Source of the DNA: Planctomycetota bacterium
GTDB lineage: Bacteria > Planctomycetota > Planctomycetia > Pirellulales > Pirellulaceae
Length of the DNA: 35,342 nucleotides
Direction of reading: 5' to 3'
Assembly (NCBI GenBank): GCA_963204995.1
Contig: CAUJKL010000093.1
Location: 1 to 35,342 of the forward strand
Below the pieces are notes generated by a model that ran no database searches, had not been told where the DNA came from, and saw nothing but the letters and a program-made list of their open reading frames with translations. The position numbers were made by a program, and so were the translations under genes. This document shows, piece after piece, positions 1-7,603 of the stretch; the first letter of the stretch is position 1; each line of letters begins with the position of its first letter.

Positions 1-1
1 G

Positions 2-178
2 CGTGCATCGCAAGCCGCACTCGCCGCCGCGAAAGGCACGGGCTACGTAGTCGGCCATCCCGCCGGACGCTGGTGTCGCGAGGCCTTGTTCTTTCTCGTA
101 TGGAGTTGTCCCCAACCGGTGATGGCCGCGAACCTGTGCGAGCTCGCAGGACTAGCGGATCGAAATCCCAAGCACTAA
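2..178 (+). CDS. C-terminal end of an unidentified protein (5' partial)
   Basis: An open frame enters from the left edge and gives 58 residues before TAA at 176-178. The tail contains the hydrophobic, Trp- and Cys-containing stretch REALFFLVWSCPQPV and ends in NPKH. From memory this resembles the extreme C-terminus of some acyl-CoA dehydrogenase-like proteins, but the piece is too short to be sure, so no function is assigned. The stop codon lies inside the first ACTAAGA unit of the heptamer array that follows, so the array defines the end of this gene. cysC starts 90 bp downstream on the same strand, and the two could be co-transcribed. Confidence 0.6.
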   Translation, partial: RASQAALAAAKGTGYVVGHPAGRWCREALFFLVWSCPQPVMAANLCELAGLADRNPKH

Positions 179-278
179 GAACTAAGAACTAAGAACCAAT
201 GACCAATGACCAATGACCAATGACCAATGACCAATGACCAATGACCAATGACCAATGACCAATGACCAATGACCAATA
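174..278. repeat. Heptanucleotide tandem array: ACTAAGA x3 then ACCAATG x11
   Basis: Three ACTAAGA units (174-194) are followed without a break by eleven perfect ACCAATG units (195-271) and a diverged twelfth (ACCAATA, 272-278). The array fills the whole gap between the upstream gene and cysC. It supplies the TAA stop of the first (176-178) and the ATG start of the second (269-271). Each ACCAATG unit adds an ATG, and because 7 is not a multiple of 3 these fall in all frames. Confidence 0.97.
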
Positions 279-937
279 GCGAAGTACATGTTGTCTGGCA
301 TACGCAGGCCGTTTCCCGTGCGGAACGCGAGCAATTGAACGGTCATCGCGGTTGCGTGCTGTGGTTTACGGGGCTGAGCGGTTGTGGCAAGAGCACGGTG
401 GCGAATGTCGTCGATCACAAGCTGCATCGGCTCGGAGTCCACACATTTCTGCTCGACGGCGATAACGTCCGTCACGGTCTCAACGCGAGTCCGGCGATAC
501 TCGCGCCGGATCACGACGCAGAGTTTGCCAAACGGTTCGGCTTGGGTTTCTCGGCTCAAGATCGCGAAGAGAACATCCGGCGTATTGGATCGGTCGCCGA
601 GTTATTCGCCTCGGCAGGCTCGATCACAATTACCGCTTTTGTCAGCCCCTACCGCCGCGATCGCGATGCCGTGCGGCGTCGGATCGAGAAGTGTGGCCAA
701 GCCGGAGATTTTATCGAAGTCTTCGTGGATGCGCCGCTCGAAGTGTGCGAGGCACGAGATCCGAAGGGCCTGTACAAGAAGGCTCGGGCCGGTGAGTTGA
801 AAGGTTTTACTGGGATCGATGATCCGTACGAAGCTCCAGAACGACCAGAACTCCGACTCGCATCGGCCGAACACTCGCCGGAAGCTCTAGCCGATCAAGT
901 AATCGTCTACCTACGCCAGACCGGCAAGATCTCGTAG
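269..937 (+). CDS. cysC: Adenylylsulfate (APS) kinase
   Basis: The 222-residue product phosphorylates adenosine 5'-phosphosulfate with ATP to make PAPS, the sulfate donor for sulfotransfer or assimilatory reduction; it should be cytoplasmic. Family signatures run in the usual order: VVWH near residue 8, P-loop GLSGCGKST (35-43), DGDNVRHGL (63-71), [14 protein letters not shown] (94-107), [10 protein letters not shown] (124-133), and DPKGLYKKA followed by [10 protein letters not shown] (164-188). A stretch of about 17 residues sits between HGL and FSAQDRE, which is longer than in short CysC proteins; I recall it from other full-length homologues. The start is the last ATG of the heptamer array. 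Every earlier array ATG meets a stop after five codons, and the family's N-terminal motif begins only a few residues later, so this start is well supported. No Shine-Dalgarno sequence is visible. Confidence 0.95.
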   Translation: MTNSEVHVVWHTQAVSRAEREQLNGHRGCVLWFTGLSGCGKSTVANVVDHKLHRLGVHTFLLDGDNVRHGLNASPAILAPDHDAEFAKRFGLGFSAQDREENIRRIGSVAELFASAGSITITAFVSPYRRDRDAVRRRIEKCGQAGDFIEVFVDAPLEVCEARDPKGLYKKARAGELKGFTGIDDPYEAPERPELRLASAEHSPEALADQVIVYLRQTGKIS

Positions 938-944
938 AACCATG

Positions 945-1070
945 TGGAGTGCGGCGACTCGTCGCCGCTTTCCTATTTTGTCGTGGCAACGACTCTCCAC
1001 GTCGTGCCGTCCCACTGTGACGAAAGCGGCTCCGCCGCGAAAGAAAGCTGTGACAAGTCACAGCACTCCA
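945..1070. repeat. Dispersed composite palindrome, family A (copy 1)
   Basis: Outer 8-bp inverted ends (TGGAGTGC / GCACTCCA) enclose three hairpins: GCGGCGAC-TC-GTCGCCGC near the left, GCGGC-TCC-GCCGC inside, and CTGTGAC-AA-GTCACAG near the right. A second copy with the same ends lies at 15379-15520. This copy sits between the convergent cysC and fucU genes and could act as a two-way transcription barrier, although it has no T-tract. It fills most of the 185-bp gap; nothing else is seen there. Confidence 0.85.
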
Positions 1071-1122
1071 AATACCTGCCGCATCTTTCGCGAGCACGTC
1101 CGATTGGAAAGCTGCCGTCTCG

Positions 1123-1569
1123 CTAATCCATCCGCACGCCAATCGTCAGCAAGATGTTAGCGAAGCGTTGTTGGTCGGCCGTCTGAATCGTCAGGATATG
1201 ATCGGGAGTCGCTACGGCATCGTAGAAGGCCCACTTCTCGATTGGCTCCAATTCCAAACTGAGCCCCGCGTCCTTCATCGTTTTGCGGTAATCGGCCCAG
1301 ACCGATGGATCTGCCGTTAAGGCGTATTGGCCCGTGGATTCATACATCATCGTGTTGACGGCTTCGACGGGCAGCGCGGAGAGAACAGCTTGCAAAACTT
1401 GATTGCAAGTCAGTACGCCTGGCATCAGGTTTAGATGCACGAGCTTCGCGTTCGGTCCGATCTTCGAAGACGCGGGATAGTTGCCGTCGGCGATCAAGAC
1501 TTTGCCATGATGGCCAGCCGCACCGAGGATGGCGTTGATCTCGGGATGAATCAGTTGGTGTTTGAGCAT
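1123..1569 (-). CDS. fucU: RbsD/FucU family sugar mutarotase
   Basis: The 148-residue cytoplasmic protein interconverts anomers (or pyranose and furanose forms) of a free monosaccharide, feeding one form to a kinase, isomerase or dehydrogenase. Family features are HPEINAILGAAGHHGKVLIAD (residues 8-28, with the conserved HGK core), NYPASS, and the central LNLMPGVLTCNQVLQAVLSALP. The length is normal for FucU/RbsD. It is the last gene of the minus-strand sugar cluster and follows uxaE by 31 bp, so it is almost certainly in the same transcript. The aldo/keto reductase of this cluster resembles L-galactose/L-fucose dehydrogenases, which favours a fucose-type substrate, but ribose-type activity cannot be excluded from sequence. 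The symbol reflects family, not proven substrate. Confidence 0.88.
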   Translation of the reverse strand: MLKHQLIHPEINAILGAAGHHGKVLIADGNYPASSKIGPNAKLVHLNLMPGVLTCNQVLQAVLSALPVEAVNTMMYESTGQYALTADPSVWADYRKTMKDAGLSLELEPIEKWAFYDAVATPDHILTIQTADQQRFANILLTIGVRMD

Positions 1570-1600
1570 TGAATGGTCTTTCTGTTATCGACCGCGACTT

Positions 1601-2884
1601 CTACATGCCGGCGGCTAAGGCATCCAAATGGCGGCTGAAGTGATCGGCCAAAACTTCTGTGTACGTATCGGGATGAGCTTCGAGAACCGCTCTAACTGCC
1701 GGCCCGAACTCAGGGTGTGTCAGCGTCGAACCGAAGGTGCAATGCAAAATCTGGCGTCCCGGTTCGGTAAAGCCCTTGCCAGTCGGCACGTCAGCCCAGC
1801 GCTCCAAATAGGTCCGCTCCAGACCATCCGCATCCGCAATGTCGTCGGTCGACGGGACGGTGGCGTTCGTCGCCGAGACATGATAGGTCGCCTTGTCCGT
1901 GTCGTAGCGAGAACGACCGAAATCGATCAGCTGGCGGAACAGCGGTTCATCGTGACGCGCAACAACTCGCAACGCTTCGAGGTAACTTGTACCCGCCGTC
2001 TTCACGTGGAACCGACCTTTCGTGGCCCGAGCCAGTGCCGAATACATTGAGACTTTATCGGAACCCGAATGCAAACTCAGTTTGTAGGGGCCCAGCAATT
2101 CGGCAATCGCGGCATGTTCATTGAGCGAGGCCTCCAATGCGGCCACGTCGCCTATGTAATCGACTCCCTTTTCAAGTTCGCCGATAAAGCGAGGGGCCAG
2201 GCTGACCAGCTTCATGCCTCGGCTTACACATTGATCGGCGATGATGTAGTGCTCGGCCAGTGTCGTGGGCTGATCGGTTTCATCCACGCTCAACTCGATC
2301 TCATAGTCGCGACCGGCGGATTCTTGAACGGTCTTGATGTAATCGGCTAACGCGGTTGCGTGATTGATCGCGGCTCCGTACTTCACCGCACACCGCATGC
2401 AGGCTTGCTCGTCGAGCGAAATCGTTGTACCCGTGGCCAACTTGACGGACTTGCCAAGGTACTTGTCGAACCATTCGATCGTGTCACGAATGCCGGAGAA
2501 CTTGTCGCGAAGTGTTGCTTCGTCGTAGCTGTCCGAGTGCTCGTCCACGTTGCCGGAAGGGTCAATCGTAAAGAACGTGAACCCGGCGACGGCAGTTCGA
2601 TCGACGTCTTCGTTTGTCTTCAAGTGATCGGCGTCCGCACCGGTCTTGCCAGTCCAGCCCGCTTGCCTCATCCCTTCGATCGCATCGTGCATGACACCTT
2701 CCGGCGTGCGGTTCGTGCGCGCCATCTCGCGAATCGATTGCTGCGGGAAGATCGGTTCGATACCGGCTCCCGATCGCTTCATGGCCGCGACATGCCCCGG
2801 CGTCGCCAAACCGATCCGATCGCCGAACCCAAAGCTGGGTGCGAGTCCAAGTGTTACGCAGCCTGTCTTGTTTGCATCACTCAT
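1601..2884 (-). CDS. uxaE: Tagaturonate epimerase family protein (UxaE-like)
   Basis: The 427-residue protein matches the UxaE family, whose characterised members epimerise D-tagaturonate to D-fructuronate in galacturonate breakdown. Recognisable stretches are TLGLAPSFGFGDRIGLATPGH near the N-terminus, ELSVDETDQPTTLAEHYI in the middle, and KLSLHSGSDKVSMY plus KTAGTSYLEALR in the C-terminal half, all typical of this TIM-barrel-like family. I chose the ATG at 2884 (MSDANK) over a TTG two codons upstream. The 160-bp gap to the upstream isomerase gene is mostly a CAGCTTT heptamer array. fucU follows 31 bp downstream. A GH88-like unsaturated uronide hydrolase lies about 30 kb away, consistent with uronate catabolism. 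Planctomycete members could act on another ketouronate or ketose. Confidence 0.82.
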   Translation of the reverse strand: MSDANKTGCVTLGLAPSFGFGDRIGLATPGHVAAMKRSGAGIEPIFPQQSIREMARTNRTPEGVMHDAIEGMRQAGWTGKTGADADHLKTNEDVDRTAVAGFTFFTIDPSGNVDEHSDSYDEATLRDKFSGIRDTIEWFDKYLGKSVKLATGTTISLDEQACMRCAVKYGAAINHATALADYIKTVQESAGRDYEIELSVDETDQPTTLAEHYIIADQCVSRGMKLVSLAPRFIGELEKGVDYIGDVAALEASLNEHAAIAELLGPYKLSLHSGSDKVSMYSALARATKGRFHVKTAGTSYLEALRVVARHDEPLFRQLIDFGRSRYDTDKATYHVSATNATVPSTDDIADADGLERTYLERWADVPTGKGFTEPGRQILHCTFGSTLTHPEFGPAVRAVLEAHPDTYTEVLADHFSRHLDALAAGM

Positions 2885-2940
2885 CTTCAATACGGCTTTC
2901 TGTTAATTGTATGCGGCAATCGATTGCTTCTTCTGGCTCT

Positions 2941-3059
2941 CAGCTTTCAGCTTTCAGCTTTCAGCTCTCAGCTTTCAGCTTTCAGCTTTCAGCTTTCAGC
3001 TTTCAGCTTTCAGCTTTCAGCTTTCAGCTTTCAGCTTTCAGCTTTCAGCTTTCAGCTTT
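2941..3059. repeat. Heptanucleotide tandem array CAGCTTT x17
   Basis: Seventeen consecutive 7-bp units, one of them a variant (CAGCTCT at 2962-2968), lie between the isomerase and UxaE genes. On the coding (minus) strand the unit reads AAAGCTG, and because 7 is coprime to 3 a TGA appears in every frame within three units. The isomerase gene runs into the array and takes its last four codons and its stop from it. The 50 bp between the array and uxaE show no other clear element. Confidence 0.97.
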
Positions 3060-3869
3060 GATGTACTTGTTGTAGGCCTCGATGGTCTGCTTGGCGGCGG
3101 CATCGGGATTGGGATAGGCAAAGGCTTCCGCCGACACGTAGCCCTCGTAGCCAATCTCCTTCAACGCTGCGGCAATCGGTGTGTAATCCATGTGCCCCAG
3201 ACCTGCCGGGCGACGGTTCGAGTCGACGAAGTGAACGTGGCCGATGTAGCCCTTGCCGGCACGAATGCCATCGGCGACATTCGCCTCTTCGATGTTCATG
3301 TGGAACAGGTCGGCCAGCAGTTTGACGTTCGTCGTCTTCAGTGACTTGAGGAACTTTACACCTTCGGCAATCGTACAAATCAGATTCGTCTCGTAACGGT
3401 TAAGCGGCTCATAGATCAGCGGCACATTGTATTTCGCGGCGTACTCGCCGAGTTCTTCGCACGCTTGGCCGAGCAGCGTCAGTGCTTCATCGCGGCTTTG
3501 GCTGCCGCCCCATTTGCCTTGCATGGAGCCAATAATCGCGGGAGCACCAAAAGGTCCGCCCATATCGATGATGCTGCGAACAAACTCGGCGGCCTTGGCT
3601 CGCTTCGCGGCATCGGGATCGATCAAACTCAATCCGTGAATGACCATCCCAGCACCCGTGCCGACCGCTGCTAGTTTGAGCTGGTGTTTTGCCAGGAGTG
3701 CCTTCAGTTCCTCGGCGTTCACTGCGGCCGGGGAGGGCGCGAAGATTTCGATAGCGTCGAAGCCCAGTGCTGCTGCTTTCGCGGCGGCGGCACTGAGATC
3801 GTCCCAGAAGACGAACGGGCCTCCACGGGCTTGAGGCACGAGGCTGACGGTAACGGCGGAAGGAATCAT
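3045..3869 (-). CDS. Hydroxypyruvate isomerase-like sugar isomerase/epimerase (TIM barrel)
   Basis: The 274-residue protein belongs to the xylose-isomerase-like TIM-barrel superfamily (AP-endonuclease-2 fold) that includes hydroxypyruvate isomerases, tagatose/psicose epimerases and related enzymes. Metal-binding positions are visible: Glu154 in IYEPLNRYE, Asp187 and His190 in LLADLFHMN, His211 and His213 in [11 protein letters not shown], and Glu248 in VSAEAF. There is no signal peptide, so it is cytoplasmic. It lies in the middle of the sugar cluster, downstream of the zinc dehydrogenase. Its final residues KAES and the TGA stop are encoded inside the CAGCTTT array, so the natural C-terminus appears to have been replaced or extended by repeat sequence. 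The exact substrate cannot be read from the sequence. Confidence 0.8.
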   Translation of the reverse strand: MIPSAVTVSLVPQARGGPFVFWDDLSAAAAKAAALGFDAIEIFAPSPAAVNAEELKALLAKHQLKLAAVGTGAGMVIHGLSLIDPDAAKRAKAAEFVRSIIDMGGPFGAPAIIGSMQGKWGGSQSRDEALTLLGQACEELGEYAAKYNVPLIYEPLNRYETNLICTIAEGVKFLKSLKTTNVKLLADLFHMNIEEANVADGIRAGKGYIGHVHFVDSNRRPAGLGHMDYTPIAAALKEIGYEGYVSAEAFAYPNPDAAAKQTIEAYNKYIKAES

Positions 3870-3963
3870 TACTTTCGGTCCATTTGCTGTAAGTTGCTTT
3901 TTGCTTTGTCCAGCTCGATGTTACTAGGGAGTTACTGGTTTCTAGGGTGCCACTGATTTCTAC

Positions 3964-4052
3964 GGTGCCACTGCTGGCTTGTCCAGCAGTGCGGCACCGC
4001 TGGACAAGCCGGCAGTGTGTGCGGCACTGCTGGACAAGCCAGCAGTGGCACC
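3964..4052. repeat. Long palindromic element, family B
   Basis: Perfect 28-bp inverted arms (3964-3991 and 4025-4052), beginning GGTGCCACTGCTGGCTTGTC, enclose a diverged third copy of the same core. A partial related string (GGTGCCACTG) occurs just upstream near 3946. The element fills the gap between the zinc dehydrogenase and the isomerase genes. RNA from it could form a very stable hairpin that might shape mRNA ends in the operon. Confidence 0.9.
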
Positions 4053-4088
4053 CAACTCCCGCCATCCGGCGCGGTTAGCGAAAGAGAG

Positions 4089-5117
4089 CTAATCGGCGAC
4101 TTCAATAATCGCCTTGATCACGCCCGTCTCTGGCCGTGTGTACGTTTCAAAATTCTCGATCACCGCATCGAAGCCGACGCGATGCGTAATCCAAGGGCTT
4201 GTGTTGATCGTGCCATCTTCGATCAGGCCGATGATCCGAGCAAAGTCCGCGGGCATGGCGTTTCGCGATCCTTTGATCGTCATCTCGGGTCGATGCAGCC
4301 GCGGATGTGCGAAGCTGACTTCGTCGGTGGTGATACCGACGTAGACCAACGTTCCGGTGTGAGCGACATAGTTCAACGCGTTGGCCATCGAGCGATTGTT
4401 GCCGGTCGCATCCGTCACGACTGCGTACATATCGCCACCGGTGAACTCCTTCATCTTGTCGAGTTCGCTGCCATCGCCGCTGAACACAACGGTGTGATCG
4501 ACATCGTAAGTCTCGCGACAGAAGTCCAATCGTGAAGGGACCATGTCCATGACCGTAATCGTCGCGCCGGTCAGCCGAGTGAACTCCAAAGTTGCGAGCC
4601 CGATTGGGCCAGCACCGATAATCAAAACGTGGTCACCTTTTTTAGGAGCACCGCGATCCGTAGCATGACAGCCAATCGCCAGCGTCTCGACCAACGCCAG
4701 TTGCTCGAACGAAAGCTTTGTGGATGAATGCAGCTTGTCCGCACGGATCAAGAACCGCTCGCAGAGGCCGCCGTCGATCATCACGCCGATGACATTTAGC
4801 TTCTCGCAGCAGTTGCCACTTCCTTTGCGGCAGGCATAGCACGCGCCGCAATTCATGTACGGTTCGACACTGCAGCGATCACCGGGCTTTACATTGGCGA
4901 CCCCTGCGCCAACTTCTAGCACTTCGATACCGAGCTCGTGACCCGGAATGCGCGGATAGCGGAAGAAGGGCATTTTACCGAGATAGCCACCATAGTCTGT
5001 ACCGCAAATCCCCATGCGATGCGTGCGAACCAAGGCCTGTCCTGGGCCGGGACTGTTGGGCTCGTCGATCTCGATGTGTTCAAAGTGTTTGGGCTCTTGG
5101 AGTCGAATGGCACGCAT
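4089..5117 (-). CDS. Zinc-dependent medium-chain dehydrogenase (sugar/polyol/uronate type)
   Basis: The 342-residue MDR-family enzyme should oxidise a sugar alcohol or sugar acid with NAD(P). Catalytic zinc ligands are Cys38 (GICGTD) and His60-Glu61 (PGHE). The structural-zinc lobe has Cys90, Cys93, Cys96 and Cys104. The Rossmann glycine motif GAGPIG is at 168-173. Length and layout fit threonine/sorbitol/idonate-type dehydrogenases. It starts at ATG 5117 and is second in the minus-strand sugar cluster, between the aldo/keto reductase (202 bp upstream) and the isomerase. Both neighbouring gaps carry palindromic repeats. By context it may oxidise an intermediate of fucose, galactonate or uronate breakdown; the substrate is inferred only. 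Confidence 0.85.
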   Translation of the reverse strand: MRAIRLQEPKHFEHIEIDEPNSPGPGQALVRTHRMGICGTDYGGYLGKMPFFRYPRIPGHELGIEVLEVGAGVANVKPGDRCSVEPYMNCGACYACRKGSGNCCEKLNVIGVMIDGGLCERFLIRADKLHSSTKLSFEQLALVETLAIGCHATDRGAPKKGDHVLIIGAGPIGLATLEFTRLTGATITVMDMVPSRLDFCRETYDVDHTVVFSGDGSELDKMKEFTGGDMYAVVTDATGNNRSMANALNYVAHTGTLVYVGITTDEVSFAHPRLHRPEMTIKGSRNAMPADFARIIGLIEDGTINTSPWITHRVGFDAVIENFETYTRPETGVIKAIIEVAD

Positions 5118-5156
5118 GAGGCACTCACGTGGTGTGTTGTTTTAGGTGATGCTGGT

Positions 5157-5212
5157 GTAGGACGGGTCTCCAGGCCCGTCCGTCGCATGGCGGGCCTGGA
5201 GACCCGCCCTAC
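5157..5212. repeat. Palindromic element, family C
   Basis: Two 24-bp inverted arms (5157-5180 and 5189-5212) sharing the core GGGTCTCCAGGCCCG differ at only two positions and are separated by 8 bp. The two differences are compatible with independent point changes in each arm. The element sits in the 202-bp gap between the aldo/keto reductase and dehydrogenase genes. Nothing else was recognised in that gap. Confidence 0.9.
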
Positions 5213-5319
5213 GACGCTTGGTTTCTATTCGCTGGAGATCACTACAACATAAGACTGACGGTCGCTTCTGTCTTGTGCCAATCAGTCGTTTTCTGTGAAC
5301 AATCGGACATGCGATCTAG

Positions 5320-6261
5320 TCAAGCCGGATCATCGTTGTTTTCCGGGCGTCCTTCGATATAGAACCAGTTATGAATCGGCTTCAAGATATCGAGCGTCTC
5401 GGCTAACAGTTGCCTGTCCATCGGCTCACCAGCCCACTTCACCCATTCGGCCACTCGATCCGGATTTGCCGAGCCGGTGACACACGTACTAAAGCCCGGG
5501 TGGGCAATCGAGAACTGTAAGGCGAGTTGGGCAATATCTACGCCGCGACTCGCACAGTGATCGGCCGCCTGCTTCGCGACTTCCCGGACTTGCGGAGTGG
5601 CTTTGTGCCACGGGGGAAGCGTTGCCTTGGTTAGCAGGCGAGCCGAAAACGGGGCCGCGTTCATGACGCCGACACCCTTTGCTTCGCAGATCGGCAACAG
5701 CTCGAGGGCCATGTCGTTTTGCAGCGTGTAATGATTGTAAGTCAAGATCACGTCAATATCCGCCCGCTCCAGCACGTACTTGAACATTTTCATGGGATAG
5801 CCGCTGACACCGATATATCGGACCTTTCCCTTCTCGACTTGCTTTCGCAGTGCGGGAATCGTCTCTTCAACAATCTGCGACATCTCGACGAACTCAAGAT
5901 CGTGACATAGCACAATGTCGAGATAATCGACTTTCATCCGCTCGAGTGAGATATCGATGCTCTCCGCGACACGGCGAGCGCTGAAGTCGAAGTGTTCTCC
6001 GGCGTAGCGACCCAGTTTCGTGCCGAGGTAGTAGTGGTCGCGTGGGATATCTGGCAAGACACGACCAAGCAGCATCTCGCTCATCCCGCGTCCGTAAAAC
6101 GGCGATGTGTCAATGAAGTTCATGCCCAGATCGACGGCCACGCGAACGCTGCGAAAGGCTTCTTTCAAGTCGATGCTGCGGAACTCCGCGCCCAGCGACG
6201 ACGCACCGAACGAGAGTACGGTGAGATCCATGTCCGTGTTGCCAAGAGTACGCTTTTCCAT
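5320..6261 (-). CDS. Aldo/keto reductase, L-galactose/L-fucose dehydrogenase-like
   Basis: The 313-residue NAD(P)-dependent oxidoreductase has the AKR catalytic set: Asp51 and Tyr56 (FIDTSPFYG), Lys82 (GTKLG) and His120 (DIVLCHD). The N-terminal MEKRTLGNTDMDLTVLSFG and the overall length match the group containing plant L-galactose dehydrogenase and bacterial L-fucose dehydrogenase. The start is ATG 6261, because a GGAG sequence sits 8 bp upstream and the family N-terminus begins here; a longer frame upstream has no homology-like residues. It is the first gene of the sugar cluster. With a FucU-type mutarotase four genes downstream, an oxidative route for L-fucose or L-galactose is a reasonable inference, though no lactonase or dehydratase is present here. 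Confidence 0.83.
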   Translation of the reverse strand: MEKRTLGNTDMDLTVLSFGASSLGAEFRSIDLKEAFRSVRVAVDLGMNFIDTSPFYGRGMSEMLLGRVLPDIPRDHYYLGTKLGRYAGEHFDFSARRVAESIDISLERMKVDYLDIVLCHDLEFVEMSQIVEETIPALRKQVEKGKVRYIGVSGYPMKMFKYVLERADIDVILTYNHYTLQNDMALELLPICEAKGVGVMNAAPFSARLLTKATLPPWHKATPQVREVAKQAADHCASRGVDIAQLALQFSIAHPGFSTCVTGSANPDRVAEWVKWAGEPMDRQLLAETLDILKPIHNWFYIEGRPENNDDPA

Positions 6262-6626
6262 CCCGTTACTCCGAAGTTGGATCGTCTGGCGAAGCGACAC
6301 GAAAGCCGCAGCCAGGAGGAAGAGTATGCCATAATAGCGACCGACCGCTCATGCCTCAATCGGCGATTGTCTCGACCCCAGGCCGACAATACCAGCTCGG
6401 CCACGTTAGGTCGATTGTCAGCGGGACCGAACCGCCGAGCCGCACGTTTATGCGTTTTTTGTTAACTTCTTGGCAATATTCATTCTCGCTGGTTCGATCA
6501 TTTTATGTATCAAGCGACTTCCCCCAGTACAATGGTGCGTGGTTTGTTCACACCCGGTGCGGTGTGCCGGTTCACCAGAAACAGCAGGCGTTTTGCGCAT
6601 TAATTTCACTCCGGAGAGATTAATGA
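6262..6626. other. Divergent intergenic region, no gene seen
   Basis: This stretch separates the minus-strand sugar cluster from the plus-strand DUF1552 remnant and should hold both promoters. It includes an AT-richer part around 6460-6510. A GGAGAG Shine-Dalgarno-like sequence precedes the pseudogene start. I could not identify a convincing -35/-10 pair, operator or RNA gene. Confidence 0.5.
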
Positions 6627-7180
6627 ATGATCAATCGCAGAGACATGCTTAAGGGAACCGAAACTGGTGTCGGCGTTGCGTTAGGTGCCTCGTTTGTTCC
6701 CAATTTCTCCAGGCTGCCGCTGCTCGGCAGGGCACTCGCAAACGCGTCATATTCTTCATGCAGAGCCAGGGTTTCGATCCGGCGACTTGCATTCCGGACG
6801 GGATGAGCAGCAGCGGTTCGCTGCGAAAGCCAACCTTCCCGAGCCCATCGAGGCACTCGAACCGTATAAGGAGCGACTGCACATCATCAACGGCCTGCAC
6901 GGCATGCATACCAGCCCCTCGCACAGCGCCTTCTTCGGCGCGCTCGGCGGCTATCGCGGTAGTGACGGCGTGCCGCCCAGCGGACCAACGATCGATTATG
7001 AACTAAGCAAAGTCCTGCCGCAGACGCTGCTGCCTCATCTGTGCATCGGCGTGGACTCGATCGAGAACATGACGACCACGCCCACGCTTGCGACGCTGTC
7101 GGCCAGCGGTGCCGGGCAACCGATCTTCAAGCATTCGAATCCGAATCATCTGTATCAGAGCGTTACCGAGACTAACCTGT
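6627..7180 (+). pseudogene. DUF1552 family protein, frameshifted and 3'-truncated
   Basis: DUF1552 proteins are planctomycete secreted proteins of unknown function, often encoded beside cytochrome-containing DUF1592 proteins. Homology can be followed through three frames. The first (from ATG 6627, preceded by GGAGAG) gives a twin-arginine-like leader [20 protein letters not shown] to about 6746. The second gives [21 protein letters not shown] (about 6747-6806). The third gives [20 protein letters not shown], then [21 protein letters not shown] and the region up to NHLYQSV (about 7170). The first frame stops at 6804-6806. The later two thirds of the family are missing and the sequence becomes unrecognisable towards the 7604-9754 module. 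At least two frameshifts plus truncation make this non-functional. Confidence 0.82.
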
Positions 7181-7603
7181 CGAGCCCGAAGATCTACGCT
7201 CGCGTAAGTCGCCGCAGTTTCGGCAACGGGTCCATGCAACCAGATCGCATCCTGGCCACGGCACCCGCAGGCGAGCGTCTTGGCATTTTGGCGCATCCGA
7301 GCTGGATCGTTTCGCACTCCGGTCCATCAGGTTCATACGGCGATTCACGGCTCCGCGAAGCGTTTCCGGTGCTTGACAGCTGCTTGTCGGAATCGAACAC
7401 CAGAACCCAAACCGAGTCGAACCGTCATCCCGACTGGGATCAGCCGCCGCCGAAATACAGTACAGTCAACGCGGGGGACCCAGCCGACGCAGCCGGATAG
7501 GAACGCGAAGGTAGTGGGATTTCTGTTTAGATGGGATGTATCCTGTCAATCTGGACGATAGGATTAAATAATTAGGTTGAAGGATTCATTGGGCCATTCG
7601 CAA
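7181..7603. other. Degenerate region, possible DUF1588-type remnant
   Basis: No intact gene is seen. A short stretch at about 7266-7320 reads [17 protein letters not shown] in one frame, which resembles the conserved core of DUF1588, the C-terminal part of DUF1592-type planctomycete proteins that often neighbour DUF1552 genes. Continuation in other frames is only suggestive. I read this as leftover from a neighbouring gene joined to the DUF1552 remnant by deletion, with low certainty. The last ~70 bp are AT-richer and may carry the promoter of the following module. Confidence 0.35.

Noticed and set aside
174-278. CRISPR array
   Set aside because: Units are contiguous 7-mers with no spacers and no cas genes nearby.
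182-559. Minus-strand frame with repeated WSLVIGH residues
   Set aside because: Pure translation of the ACCAATG array and the antisense of cysC.
2360-3061. Plus-strand frame ending in a repetitive Leu-Ser-Ala-Phe-Gln tail
   Set aside because: It is antisense to uxaE and its tail is translation of the CAGCTTT array; the regular tail is a repeat artefact, not a protein repeat.
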